Origin: Candidatus Hydrogenedens sp.
GTDB taxonomy: Bacteria; Hydrogenedentota; Hydrogenedentia; Hydrogenedentales; JAEUWI01
DNA length: 64,000 nucleotides
Reading direction: 5' to 3'
Assembly (NCBI GenBank): GCA_016125095.1
Contig: WGMK01000005.1
Location: forward strand, 1-64,000
Positions 24,393-34,036 of the stretch are shown piece after piece. A program made the position numbers and the translations under genes. Position 1 is the stretch's first letter. Every line of letters starts with the position of its first letter. Below the pieces are notes generated by a model. That model made no database searches and was not told the DNA's origin. It worked only from the letters and a program-made list of their open reading frames with translations.

Positions 24393-25127
24393 TTAGATGC
24401 CGCTACCGCCGATGTGAATACCGCATTCCTTGTTGTCTTCGTCGAGATAATTGAACCAGCGCCAGCGGCCTGCGCGCGCGTGTTCGTGCGGAAGCGTCGG
24501 CGTGGTGCAGATAACGCAGCCGATGCTCGTATAGCCCTTCTCGTAGAGCGCGTTCTTCGGCACACCGTGCTCTTCCGAATACGCGTCGATACGCTCCTTG
24601 TCCCAATCCGCCAGCGGCGCGAGCTTGAGCAGCTTGCGGCCGTTGCGGTTGATCAGCTGGGCCTTGGGCGTCTCCTGCCGGAACTCGCTGTGGTCGCGGC
24701 GCAGGCCGGTAAACCACACATCGAGCGTCTCGAGCGCGGCGTCGTTCGGCTCCACCTTGCGGATTTTGCAGCAATACTCCTGCTTGGCCTTGTCGTCGAA
24801 GAACAAGTATTCGCCGTGCTGGGCCACCATGCGCTTGAGGCGCGCGGGGTCCGGCGTGAAGCGCTCCACGGTCAGGCCATAGCGCTGCTCGACTTCGCGC
24901 ATGAGGGCATAGGTCTCTTCGTGCAGGCGCAGCGTATCAACCGTCATGACCCGCAGGCCCGGCGCAACCTTCGACATCATGTCGATCATGACGCAGCCGG
25001 TGTCCTGGAAGCTGGTGACGATGCCCGCGCGGGGACCATGATGCGCCAGCGCCCATCGGAACATGTCCTCCGGGCCCATGTCGCGCAGTTCTTCGTAGAG
25101 ATCTTTTTCAGTGGTCTCGATGACCAT
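24393..25127 (-). CDS. cysH: Phosphoadenylyl/adenylyl-sulfate reductase, iron-sulfur (APS) type
   Basis: A 244-residue reductase that makes sulfite from activated sulfate using thioredoxin. The cluster-binding cysteines of the APS-type enzyme are present: Cys119-Cys120 (EYCCKIRKVEP) and Cys204/Cys207 (GCVICTTP). The catalytic cysteine is Cys235 in ECGIHIGG. PAPS-only enzymes of the E. coli type lack the CC/CxxC set, so adenylyl-sulfate is the likely substrate. The ATP/APS-binding region near SFQDTGCVMID is also conserved. It is 12 bases downstream of the sulfite reductase gene on the same strand, in one transcript. Confidence 0.95.
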   Translation of the reverse strand: MVIETTEKDLYEELRDMGPEDMFRWALAHHGPRAGIVTSFQDTGCVMIDMMSKVAPGLRVMTVDTLRLHEETYALMREVEQRYGLTVERFTPDPARLKRMVAQHGEYLFFDDKAKQEYCCKIRKVEPNDAALETLDVWFTGLRRDHSEFRQETPKAQLINRNGRKLLKLAPLADWDKERIDAYSEEHGVPKNALYEKGYTSIGCVICTTPTLPHEHARAGRWRWFNYLDEDNKECGIHIGGSGI

Positions 25128-25139
25128 AGGGGTACCCGC

Positions 25140-26894
25140 CTAGCCTTCGACGCCAAGGGCGGCCTGCAGGGCGGGCACGCCGACGCGCTTCGACCAGTCG
25201 CCGAAATACTCGCCCTCGCTGCGCTGCTCGCGCCAGAGGGTCAGGAGCTTTCCGATGGTCGGGGCGATGTCGTCTTCCTTGATCGTGACAATCAGCTTCT
25301 CGTTGACGCGCGTGCCGAGATAGTCGCCGCCCACGGTGAGCGTGTAGCGGCCCGGGCCCTTGCCGATGAGCCCGATCTCGGAGCTGCTGGAACGGGCGCA
25401 GCCGTTCGGGCAGCCGGTCATGCGGATGATGACTTCTTCGTTGCCGAAGCCGGCGGCCTCGAGCTGGTCCATGAGCGTGGGCATGTAGCGCTCGGCCTCG
25501 CTGGTGGCCAGGCCGCAGAGCGGCAGCGCCGGGCAGGCCATTTCCATGCGGCGCAGCGTGGCAATGCCCTTGTCGGTGGGCATCTTGTACTGGTCGATCA
25601 GCGCCTGCACGTCCGCCACGTCGGCGTCCTTGATATTGGCGAGGACGATGTTGTGGTGGGGCGTGACCCGCACGGAAGGCTTGTACTTTTCGATAATGGC
25701 GCGCAGGCCGCTCTTGAACTGGTAGCTGTTCTCGAAGTCCTTGATGCGGCCGTTCTCGATCCAGATGCCGACGTAGTTCAGGCCTTGTTGAAACTGCTTG
25801 TGCCAGCCGAGGTAGTCGGGCTGCGCCGAGGGCGTCACATTGCGCGGCTCATCGAAGGACTTGCCGGCGTATTCATAAACCTGCGCCTTGAACTGATCGA
25901 GGCCCATGCCGTCGATGGTGTACTTGAGGCGCGCCTGCTTGCGGTCGGTGCGGTCGCCGAAATCGCGCTGTACCTTGATGACGGCGAGGGTGATATCGAG
26001 CACCTCGTCGGGCGTCACAAAGGCGATGTGCGAACCGGCGCGCGGGTAGGTGCGCTCGAGCGTGTGCGAGAAGCCGAGGCCCCCGCCCGCGAGCACTTCG
26101 TAGCCCACAATGACGCCGTTCTCGGTCACCGCCATCAGGCCGAGGTCATTGGTGTAGAGGTCAACGCTGTTGTCGAAGTCCGTGCCGATGCCGATCTTGA
26201 ACTTACGCGGCAGGTACTGCTTGAGGTACAACGGGTCCTCGACTTCTTCCACGAGGTTCTCGCCGAAGACCAGGGTCCCGTCCGGGGCGACCGAGGCCTT
26301 CTCGTCGTTGAGCCAGAGGTCGTAGTAGGCGTGGGACTTGAACAGCGTGGCGTTGCTGATTTCCTGCGCCAGCGCAATCAGGTCAGCGCCGCAATCCTTG
26401 TAGCGCGGATCGATATCGGCTACGGGGGCGGCCATGGTGTTGCGCACCACGTCGCCGCAGGCGCCCATGCTGGTGATCTGCTGCAGGAGATTGAGGTCGC
26501 GCACGAGCGAGCGGAAGTTGCCCTTCAGCACGCCGTGGAACTGGAAGCACTGGCGGCTCGTCGCGCGAATGTCGGCCTGGCCGTACTTGTCCGCCAGTTC
26601 GTCGCACAGCAGGTACTGCTCGGCCGTGATTTTTCCGCCAGGGAACTTGGTGCGGAGCATCATCGAGTACTCTTTATCGAGCCCCTGCTTCTTCCGCGGG
26701 ATGCGCGTGTCGCGGTTGTCCTGCTGGTAGCTGCCGTGGTGCTTGAGCAGCTGCACCGAGTCTTCCGAGAAAAAGTCGTTGCCGTCCACCAGGTCCTGCG
26801 CAATATGGCCGTAGAGCCCTTTGCTCTCGACTTTCAGCGCTTCGTTTCCGCTCAGTTGCGACAGGTCGCCCTGCGATTCAATCAGACTAGCCAT
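25140..26894 (-). CDS. sir: Assimilatory sulfite reductase, siroheme/[4Fe-4S] hemoprotein (CysI/Sir type)
   Basis: A 584-residue siroheme protein that reduces sulfite to sulfide with six electrons. The N-terminal half has YQQDNRDTRIPRKKQ and the substrate-binding CFQFHGVLKGNFR. The cluster and siroheme ligands are the pair Cys454/Cys460 (CPALPLC) and Cys495/Cys499 (CPNGC). This CX5C...CX3C set is complete. No flavoprotein partner (cysJ) or ferredoxin gene is in the window, so the electron donor is undetermined. The ATG at 26894 follows GAGG at 7 bases. A near-consensus promoter lies 27-55 bases upstream. cysH follows in the same transcript, and siroheme supply is encoded by the SUMT gene about 1.3 kb upstream. 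Confidence 0.94.
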   Translation of the reverse strand: MASLIESQGDLSQLSGNEALKVESKGLYGHIAQDLVDGNDFFSEDSVQLLKHHGSYQQDNRDTRIPRKKQGLDKEYSMMLRTKFPGGKITAEQYLLCDELADKYGQADIRATSRQCFQFHGVLKGNFRSLVRDLNLLQQITSMGACGDVVRNTMAAPVADIDPRYKDCGADLIALAQEISNATLFKSHAYYDLWLNDEKASVAPDGTLVFGENLVEEVEDPLYLKQYLPRKFKIGIGTDFDNSVDLYTNDLGLMAVTENGVIVGYEVLAGGGLGFSHTLERTYPRAGSHIAFVTPDEVLDITLAVIKVQRDFGDRTDRKQARLKYTIDGMGLDQFKAQVYEYAGKSFDEPRNVTPSAQPDYLGWHKQFQQGLNYVGIWIENGRIKDFENSYQFKSGLRAIIEKYKPSVRVTPHHNIVLANIKDADVADVQALIDQYKMPTDKGIATLRRMEMACPALPLCGLATSEAERYMPTLMDQLEAAGFGNEEVIIRMTGCPNGCARSSSSEIGLIGKGPGRYTLTVGGDYLGTRVNEKLIVTIKEDDIAPTIGKLLTLWREQRSEGEYFGDWSKRVGVPALQAALGVEG

Positions 26895-26920
26895 GGTAAT
26901 TCCTCGTGGTCTATGTCGTA

Positions 26921-26949
26921 ATTATGACTAAGTTGATAACTTTAATCAA
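26921..26949 (-). promoter_or_regulatory. Promoter of the sulfite reductase-cysH operon
   Basis: On the minus strand: TTGATT (26949-26944), a 17-base spacer, then CATAAT (26926-26921), about 27 bases before the sir start. It separates sir-cysH from the dipeptidase gene transcriptionally. Confidence 0.7.
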
Positions 26950-27043
26950 GTTTTTCTCTGGAGGAAGAAACCGCACCGTTGGCAGCTCTATTCCGGATAT
27001 GTCAACACCTTGTCTCATGCGCACTTACGGACATCCTGCAGCG

Positions 27044-28186
27044 TCAGTTCGCCGCAGCATCCCACCCCAGCTTGAGTGCCCGGTCGGCATTGCCCGAGAG
27101 GAACTTCTCGACTTGGGCGTCGGTGTAGTGCTGCTTGAGGAGTTCGCGCACCCAGTTGTAGTCGCGCGGCGACTTCCATTCCTTGGGCGGCCCCGTGAAG
27201 CCATCGAAATCCGACCCGAAGGCCACCACGTCCTCGCCGCCGTGCTGAATCAGGTGGTTGATGATCTTGATGAGGATCTCCTTGCAGGAGTGGACCTCGG
27301 GCTTGCTGAGCCAATAGGACATGGCGATGATGCCGACCACGCCGCCGGTATCGGCGATGGCGCGGATATCGTCCTTGTCGGGGTTCATGGCAAAGGGCGC
27401 GTATTCGTATACGCCCACGTGCGACATGATAATCGGCCGCTTCTTCGGGTGGTTCTTTGCAATCTCGTAGCATTCCTTACGCATCACGGGCGTGCCGTGG
27501 GTTACGTCTACCAGCATGCCGATGTTCATCATCTCGCGGATGAGTTCATGTCCCCACTCCGTGAGGCCTCTGTCGAGGTGGTATTCGCGGTTGAGCAGCC
27601 CCAGCTTGCGCAGCGGCATGTTCTCGGGAATCGCATCGACCGTATAGGTCGCTTCGTTGGGATAAAAGTGTGGCACGATCATGTGCCCGACGCCGCGACG
27701 GTGGAAATCGTAGAGGTTATCCATGTCGCCCTCGAGCACATGGGCGCCCTCGATGGATTGCACGATAGCAAGAACGCCCTCGTTCATCAGCTGGTGCATG
27801 TGGTCGTAGGACTCGGCGAAGTCGATAACGTTGCCCTTGCGTTTGCGCGTTTCGCGGATGACCTGCTTGAAGTGGTTCATCTGCTCGCGGCACATGTCAG
27901 AGGGGTTCTCGGAGAAGATGCGCTGGATGGTCGGGTACAGGTGCTGCAGGTAATGCAGCGGCGGGGCATCGTCCAACAGCCCGCGCTCGACGACATAGCA
28001 CGTGGACAACAGCGCCTTGACGCCGCCGTCGAGCAGGGCGTCGATATCGGTCCGCATGCACAGGGGAAACATGAAGGCCGGCGGATTGTGCGCCTTCCAG
28101 AACTTGTGCCCCAGCATGTAGGTCTTCATCATCGGGTGCGCGTGCAGGTCGATCACGCCGAAAGGTCCGGCAGCAGTGCCGCTCAT
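27044..28186 (-). CDS. Membrane dipeptidase (renal dipeptidase family, M19)
   Basis: A 380-residue M19 zinc dipeptidase; relatives cleave dipeptides, often with a D-residue at the second position. The metal site is visible: HAH at residues 15-17 (VIDLHAHP), Glu in SIEGAHVLEGD, His in LVDVTHGTPVMRK and IIMSHVGVYEYAP, and Asp in FGSDFDGF. No signal peptide is seen, so it is likely cytoplasmic despite the family name. GGGAGG precedes the ATG at 28186. It sits between SUMT and the sulfite reductase on the same strand. Its spacing (51 bases after SUMT) allows co-transcription with the upstream genes. A role in recycling cysteine-containing dipeptides would fit the context but is inference. Confidence 0.9.
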   Translation of the reverse strand: MSGTAAGPFGVIDLHAHPMMKTYMLGHKFWKAHNPPAFMFPLCMRTDIDALLDGGVKALLSTCYVVERGLLDDAPPLHYLQHLYPTIQRIFSENPSDMCREQMNHFKQVIRETRKRKGNVIDFAESYDHMHQLMNEGVLAIVQSIEGAHVLEGDMDNLYDFHRRGVGHMIVPHFYPNEATYTVDAIPENMPLRKLGLLNREYHLDRGLTEWGHELIREMMNIGMLVDVTHGTPVMRKECYEIAKNHPKKRPIIMSHVGVYEYAPFAMNPDKDDIRAIADTGGVVGIIAMSYWLSKPEVHSCKEILIKIINHLIQHGGEDVVAFGSDFDGFTGPPKEWKSPRDYNWVRELLKQHYTDAQVEKFLSGNADRALKLGWDAAAN

Positions 28187-28237
28187 GGTTTTCCCTCCCT
28201 AGGAAGATGCGCCGGACCTGTCGTCCGGGGCGCGGTA

Positions 28238-28987
28238 CTATAGCAAGTGTTCCCGGAGTGCGACGACATCGCCGACGACGAGCAGGGCCGGCGGATGCAC
28301 CTGCGACTGCGAAGCGAGGGCGACAATCTCCCCCACCGTCGAGGCGAGCACGCGCTGCCCGGGACAAGTACCGGACTCGATGACGGCGGCGGGGGTTTCG
28401 GGAGCGCGGCCGCTGGCAAGCACGAGTTCGATCAGCGCGGGCAGACTGCCGACGCCCATGTAGAACACGAGAGTGCCCCGCTTCGGCACATCGTCGAGCC
28501 CCAGCGAGAGGGTGCCGTCGGCCTCGCGGTGGCCCGTGAGAAAGGTGACGCCCCGCGCGATGCCGCGGTGCGTGATGGGAATTCCTGCGGCAGCGCTGGC
28601 CCCGACGCCGGCCGTGACGCCCGGCACGATTTCGTAGGGAATGCCATGCGCGCGGAGAAACGCGGCCTCCTCTCCCCCGCGCCCGAACACGAGCGGGTCG
28701 CCGCCCTTGAGCCGGACGATGTGGCGGCAGCGTCCGGAAAGTTCCAACAGGAGCGTCTGAATATCGGCTTGCGGCAGCACGTGGCGGCCGCTGCGCTTGC
28801 CCGCGTAGACGTGCTCCGCGCTCGGCGCGTACAACGTCAGCAGGTCGGCGTTCACCAGCGCGTCGTAGACGACAGCATCGGCCTGCAGGAGACAATCCCG
28901 CGCGCGGAGGGTGAGCAATCCGGGGTCGCCCGGGCCGGCTCCGACGAGGTACACGGTGCCCGGCGTTTGCTGCAGTGCATCGTTCAT
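28238..28987 (-). CDS. cobA: Uroporphyrinogen-III C-methyltransferase (SUMT)
   Basis: A 249-residue S-adenosylmethionine-dependent tetrapyrrole methylase converting uroporphyrinogen III to precorrin-2, the branch step to siroheme and cobalamin. The family signatures are intact: YLVGAGPGDPGLLTLRA (13-29), VRLKGGDPLVFGRGGEE (91-107) and a GVTAGVGASAAAGIPITHRG block. There is no fused CysG dehydrogenase/chelatase domain, so another protein must finish siroheme. The ATG at 28987 begins 7 bases after the stop of the hydrolase gene; the frame is open further upstream inside that gene. The siroheme-requiring sulfite reductase lies downstream on the same strand, which explains the placement. Confidence 0.95.
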   Translation of the reverse strand: MNDALQQTPGTVYLVGAGPGDPGLLTLRARDCLLQADAVVYDALVNADLLTLYAPSAEHVYAGKRSGRHVLPQADIQTLLLELSGRCRHIVRLKGGDPLVFGRGGEEAAFLRAHGIPYEIVPGVTAGVGASAAAGIPITHRGIARGVTFLTGHREADGTLSLGLDDVPKRGTLVFYMGVGSLPALIELVLASGRAPETPAAVIESGTCPGQRVLASTVGEIVALASQSQVHPPALLVVGDVVALREHLL

Positions 28988-28994
28988 GACCGGA

Positions 28995-29921
28995 TCAGCT
29001 GGCCTCGGGCGCAGCCGCGACTGACGTCGGGGCCGCAGCATCCACGCCCTCGACCTCATTGAGGAAGGCGGTCATCACCTCGGTGAACTCGTCGGCATAC
29101 TTGCGCGCGAGACTCTCATTGTGGCGTCCGCCCTTGAAGAGGCGCATGTGCTTGTTCTCGGCGGGACAGGCCTCGTAGAGGCTCATGGTTTCGTGTACCT
29201 TGAGTTCGGCCTCGGAATCCCCCGCGATAATCAGCGTAGGCATGGTCATCTTCGCGGCCATGTCAACCGGACGCATCTGTTCGGCGGAAACGCCCATGAT
29301 GAATTCCGACCAGAAGCGGAAGGGATAGACCACGATGTGCGGCACGTGGAACATGTCGAGCCGGTTGTTCAGCGCGTGCTCGATGGTGTCGTAGCACTGC
29401 TGCAGCACGACGAAATTCCAAGGCGTATCTTCGAGCATGGTATAGGCAATGGCCGAGGCACCCATGGAAACGCCGTGCGCGCCGATGTGCTTGTAGCCCT
29501 TCTGCACGAGGAAGTCCCGCGCCGCGAGCACGTCGAAGCGCTCGTCGTAGCCCGCGGTGATGCCGCCCTCGGCGTTATTGCCGTGGCCGCGATGATCGAG
29601 AAGCACCGCGCCATAGCCGCGCGCCAGATAGTGTTCGGCATTCGCGACGGATTGCTTACGGCTTGCACTGATGCCATGCGCGAGCACCACGGCGCGATCG
29701 CCGTCTCCTGCCAGGTACCATGCGGAAATCGGTACGCCGTCCTGCGTCTTAAGGACGATGGACTCGACTGGACGTCCATCGATGTCCGCGCGATCCTCGA
29801 AAGGGGACGGCTTGGGCATGTACATGATGGATGCGGCGGCATAGCCGAGGGCGAACCATGCGGCTACGGTAAGGCTAAGGGCGAAAGCGAATCGCCTGGC
29901 ATAAATCCGGCGGGCGTTCAC
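28995..29921 (-). CDS. Membrane-anchored alpha/beta hydrolase
   Basis: A 308-residue hydrolase with an N-terminal membrane segment (FAFALSLTVAAWFALGYAAA), so the catalytic domain is probably held outside the cytoplasmic membrane. The oxyanion region is VVLAHGISASR, the nucleophile elbow is GAHGVSMGASA, the acid is probably Asp in IIAGDSEAE, and the His is in KGGRHNESL. It is of the BEM46/YpfH-like 'DUF1749-like' esterase or thioesterase sort; the substrate is unknown. It starts with GTG at 29921 and overlaps the nitrilase stop (GTGA, 4 bases), so the two are translationally coupled. Confidence 0.85.
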   Translation of the reverse strand: MNARRIYARRFAFALSLTVAAWFALGYAAASIMYMPKPSPFEDRADIDGRPVESIVLKTQDGVPISAWYLAGDGDRAVVLAHGISASRKQSVANAEHYLARGYGAVLLDHRGHGNNAEGGITAGYDERFDVLAARDFLVQKGYKHIGAHGVSMGASAIAYTMLEDTPWNFVVLQQCYDTIEHALNNRLDMFHVPHIVVYPFRFWSEFIMGVSAEQMRPVDMAAKMTMPTLIIAGDSEAELKVHETMSLYEACPAENKHMRLFKGGRHNESLARKYADEFTEVMTAFLNEVEGVDAAAPTSVAAAPEAS

Positions 29922-30748
29922 GATGCTGGAAACGTCTCTTTCCCGGAGATGGACGCATACTGCCCGGGCTTGCGATCCTCAAAGAGATCGTTGTGGGCAT
30001 TGATGCGCTTGTTGGATGCTTCGTCCAACTCGATCTTGGCGAGGCCGGTGTGGGGTTGGTCGGTGGGCGCTTCGGATAACCGCACGCCGCGCGTGCTCAT
30101 CACCTGGCTGCGGCCGGTGAAGGTGAGCGTACGGCCCGCCTGCGATTCCTTGCCGATGCGGTTCGCCGTGATGGTGTACACACGGTTCTCGATGCTCCGC
30201 GCGAACATGGCATCCTGACACCACGGCAGCACGAGATTCGCCGGGTGCGCGATGATGTCTGCGCCGTCAATCGCCAGACAACGGGCGACCTCCGGAAAGA
30301 ACCAATCGAAGCAGATCATCACGCCGACCTTGCCGGCAGGCGTCTCGCAAACGAGCGGCCGTTCTTCGCCGTGCGCAAAGAGATCTTTCTCGCGGCTGTA
30401 CAGGTGAATCTTGCGGTAGTTGTGCAACTCGCCCGAAGGCAACGCCACCATCGCGCTGTTGTAAAACTTTTCGCCGGCGCTTTCGGAGTACCCGCAGACC
30501 AGCGTGGTGTTGTACTTGGCGGCTGATTCGACGAGCCACGTGGAGGTGGGCCCTTCGCCGAAGGGCTCGGACAAGCGCGCGAGCGCCTCCAGATCGGGAA
30601 TATCGTAACCGGTCAGTGCGAGCTCGGGGAGCACCAGTAGATCGGCTGATTTGGCGAGCGCGATCTCACGTTCGTACATCAGGCGATTTGCTTCCTTCGC
30701 CCCGAACACAATATCTTGCTGCACATATCCAACTACGACTTGTGCCAA
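29918..30748 (-). CDS. Carbon-nitrogen hydrolase (nitrilase superfamily)
   Basis: A 276-residue nitrilase-superfamily amidase with the full Glu-Lys-Cys triad: Glu42 in VLPELALTGYD, Lys113 in YRKIHLYSRE, and Cys146 in VGVMICFDWFFPEVAR. It hydrolyses a carboxamide or nitrile; candidates include omega-amidase and N-carbamoyl compounds, but the sequence alone does not decide. It is first in a minus-strand transcript (nitrilase, hydrolase, SUMT and perhaps the dipeptidase), behind a near-perfect promoter about 52-80 bases upstream. The 4-base overlap with the next gene suggests matched expression. Confidence 0.92.
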   Translation of the reverse strand: MAQVVVGYVQQDIVFGAKEANRLMYEREIALAKSADLLVLPELALTGYDIPDLEALARLSEPFGEGPTSTWLVESAAKYNTTLVCGYSESAGEKFYNSAMVALPSGELHNYRKIHLYSREKDLFAHGEERPLVCETPAGKVGVMICFDWFFPEVARCLAIDGADIIAHPANLVLPWCQDAMFARSIENRVYTITANRIGKESQAGRTLTFTGRSQVMSTRGVRLSEAPTDQPHTGLAKIELDEASNKRINAHNDLFEDRKPGQYASISGKETFPAS

Positions 30749-30799
30749 CCCCAGCCCTCCGACTCAGACACCCACCAGATTTTCACGCCCCTTGTAAAG

Positions 30800-30828
30800 A
30801 TTATACAGAACGCGTCTTGCGCTGTAAA
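30800..30828 (-). promoter_or_regulatory. Promoter of the nitrilase operon
   Basis: On the minus strand: TTTACA (30828-30823), 17 bases, TATAAT (30805-30800). Close to sigma-70 consensus. A 6-bp inverted repeat (CTTGCG/CGCAAG, about 30816-30836) overlaps the -35 and could be an operator. Confidence 0.78.
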
Positions 30829-30902
30829 CCCGCAAGTAAAGGCTGTTAGACGCCAAGCGCGCGCAATAACGAACAACCAGAACGAGAAAGGCATTCGCTT
30901 CC

Positions 30903-32582
<1,680 letters not shown>

Positions 32583-32597
32583 CACACAGCAAAAAGA

Positions 32598-32637
32598 AAC
32601 GGCGCCGGGATGGGGAGTTCCCGGCGCCGTTTTTGTT
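32598..32637 (+). terminator. Intrinsic terminator after ettA
   Basis: A perfect 13-bp stem (AACGGCGCCGGGA, 32598-32610, with 32619-32631), an 8-base loop, then TTTTTGTTT. The A-rich run before the stem could let it work for the minus strand too, but the response regulator gene ends about 130 bases away. Confidence 0.92.
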
Positions 32638-32770
32638 TACATTGCCGGCGTTGCGCCACGAAGCTGCTGCGCTCACATGGGGAGTACGAGTCGCAGCCGA
32701 TTAGTGCGTGAGTGAGTGGTGAGGAAGGGAGAGGACTCCGCGGCACCGTCACCAGGCAATGAAAGAGGAT

Positions 32771-33175
32771 TTAATTTTCGACCACGCAGGCGACGCGGCG
32801 CAGCAGGTCCGCCGTAATGAAAGGCTTCTCGACGAAGGCTTCGGGAGCGCGCACGCCGGTGTGCTGCCCGATGCGCGCTTCGTCGTACTCGGTGCCGAGT
32901 TCGTAATCGTTTACGCTGCTCAGCATCAGCACGGGGATGTGTTCCGTGCGATGGTCGGTGCGCAGTTCACGCAGCGCCTGGAATCCGTCCACCACCGGCA
33001 TGCGTACGTCGAGCACCACCAAGTCCGGGCTTTTCTCCGCAGCAAGCGGGACGACATCCACGCCATCACGGCTTTCGTATACGTCGTAGCCCTCAGCAGC
33101 GAGCAACTCGCTCACCGAGCGGCGGATCACTGTTTCGTCATCGACAATCAAGACGCGCATCGAAGCATGCTGCAT
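32771..33175 (-). CDS. Single-domain response regulator (CheY-like)
   Basis: A 134-residue receiver domain with no output domain. It has the acidic pair in LIVDDE, the phosphorylation Asp in LVVLDVRMP, and the conserved Lys in FVEKPF. Between the conserved LSS (Thr/Ser position) and the Lys is a longer loop than usual (NDYELGTEYDEARIGQHTGV, then RAPEA), as in several receivers of this type. It accepts phosphate from a histidine kinase and acts by protein interaction. The start is the ATG at 33175, seven bases after GAGGAGG; an internal ATG at 33160 is less likely. No kinase is adjacent; the partial hybrid kinase at the window end is far away. It is divergent from pal. Confidence 0.9.
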   Translation of the reverse strand: MQHASMRVLIVDDETVIRRSVSELLAAEGYDVYESRDGVDVVPLAAEKSPDLVVLDVRMPVVDGFQALRELRTDHRTEHIPVLMLSSVNDYELGTEYDEARIGQHTGVRAPEAFVEKPFITADLLRRVACVVEN

Positions 33176-33295
33176 GGCAGTTCCTCCTCATGCACATGGC
33201 CACCACGGCCATCCAAAAGGAGTTGTACCATGCTTTTCGGGTTTTCGCCAAACCTCACTGTAACCAACTATGTAACAACAACTTATGAAATTTTA

Positions 33296-33307
33296 CCCCA
33301 TATGGGG
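33296..33307. promoter_or_regulatory. Perfect 12-base palindrome between the response regulator and pal
   Basis: CCCCATATGGGG in the 297-base divergent region 33176-33472. A perfect palindrome in a shared promoter region is a reasonable protein-binding site; no regulator can be named. The rest of this region holds the pal promoter and nothing else I recognise. Confidence 0.4.
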
Positions 33308-33393
33308 CAGAATTCGGGCTGGCGGGTTTCGGTGGACTTCCCATAAAGCTGCAACTCTAAGGGTTATTAGGGGATAGAAGGGGTTAGAAATTG

Positions 33394-33423
33394 TTGAAGC
33401 AGTTTCAGCGGTTCTGTTACACT
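33394..33423 (+). promoter_or_regulatory. Probable promoter of pal-cpoB
   Basis: TTGAAG at 33394-33399, an 18-base spacer and TACACT at 33418-33423, 49 bases before the pal start. The octamer CGGTTCTG occurs at the end of the spacer and again 12 bases later. Confidence 0.5.
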
Positions 33424-33472
33424 TCGGTTCTGCCCCGGGTCGGGGCAATTACACACCCTTTAGGAGGCTGTC

Positions 33473-34012
33473 ATGTTGCGTATTGGTTTGCGTATGTTTT
33501 CGACGGCATTGGTGGCGGTGCTGCTGCTCGGCGGCATGTCCGGCTGCAAAAGCAAGAAGCAGGAGCCCCTTGCTCCGGCGTTCGACGATTCTGCGAATCG
33601 TGGAATGGAATCGACTTCCAACGAAGGCCTGAACACGAACTTGGACCTTTCGCGTCTGCCGTTCGTGAAGGCGGACGATCTGGAAGTGGTCTACTTCGAT
33701 TACGATTCGTCGTCGCTTCGTGCCGATGGGCTGGCTGCGATCAGCCGGAATGCTGACCGCATGAAGGCGCGTCCGGAGTATGTATTCCAGATTGCGGGCC
33801 ACTGCGACGAGCGCGGCACGCAGGAATACAACATCGCGCTGGGCGAACGCCGCGCGCTGGCCGTGCGCGATCACTTGATCAAGCTGGGCGTTTCGGGCGA
33901 TCGTATCATCACGATCAGCTATGGCGAAGAGATGCCGGCCGTGATGGGCTCGGGTGAATCGGCCTGGGCGAAGAACCGTCGCGCGGAATTCCTTCAAGCC
34001 CTGCCTCGGTAA
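33473..34012 (+). CDS. pal: Peptidoglycan-associated lipoprotein Pal
   Basis: A 179-residue outer-membrane lipoprotein. The signal peptide ends in the lipobox-like MSGC, lipidated at Cys25. The OmpA-like peptidoglycan-binding domain covers about 65-175: VVYFDYDSSSLRADGLAAI, IAGHCDERGTQEYNIALGER and RAEFL. Pal binds peptidoglycan and forms the Tol-Pal link used in outer-membrane constriction. AGGAGG precedes the ATG at 33473. cpoB follows 24 bases downstream. The tolQRAB genes that usually accompany pal are not here, although an ExbB/TolQ-like plus TonB-like pair occurs at 60246-61834. Confidence 0.95.
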   Translation: MLRIGLRMFSTALVAVLLLGGMSGCKSKKQEPLAPAFDDSANRGMESTSNEGLNTNLDLSRLPFVKADDLEVVYFDYDSSSLRADGLAAISRNADRMKARPEYVFQIAGHCDERGTQEYNIALGERRALAVRDHLIKLGVSGDRIITISYGEEMPAVMGSGESAWAKNRRAEFLQALPR

Positions 34013-34036
34013 TCGAACATGAATCGGGAGGTCCTC

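Noticed and set aside
24150..26921. 923-residue plus-strand frame opposite cysH and sulfite reductase
   Set aside because: Antisense shadow of two genes with complete cysteine motifs; its composition is Val/Ala/Leu-rich noise.
24393..30748. A cobalamin riboswitch or SAM riboswitch before the sulfur and SUMT genes
   Set aside because: The leaders are too short (about 50-55 bases from promoter to start) to contain either structure.
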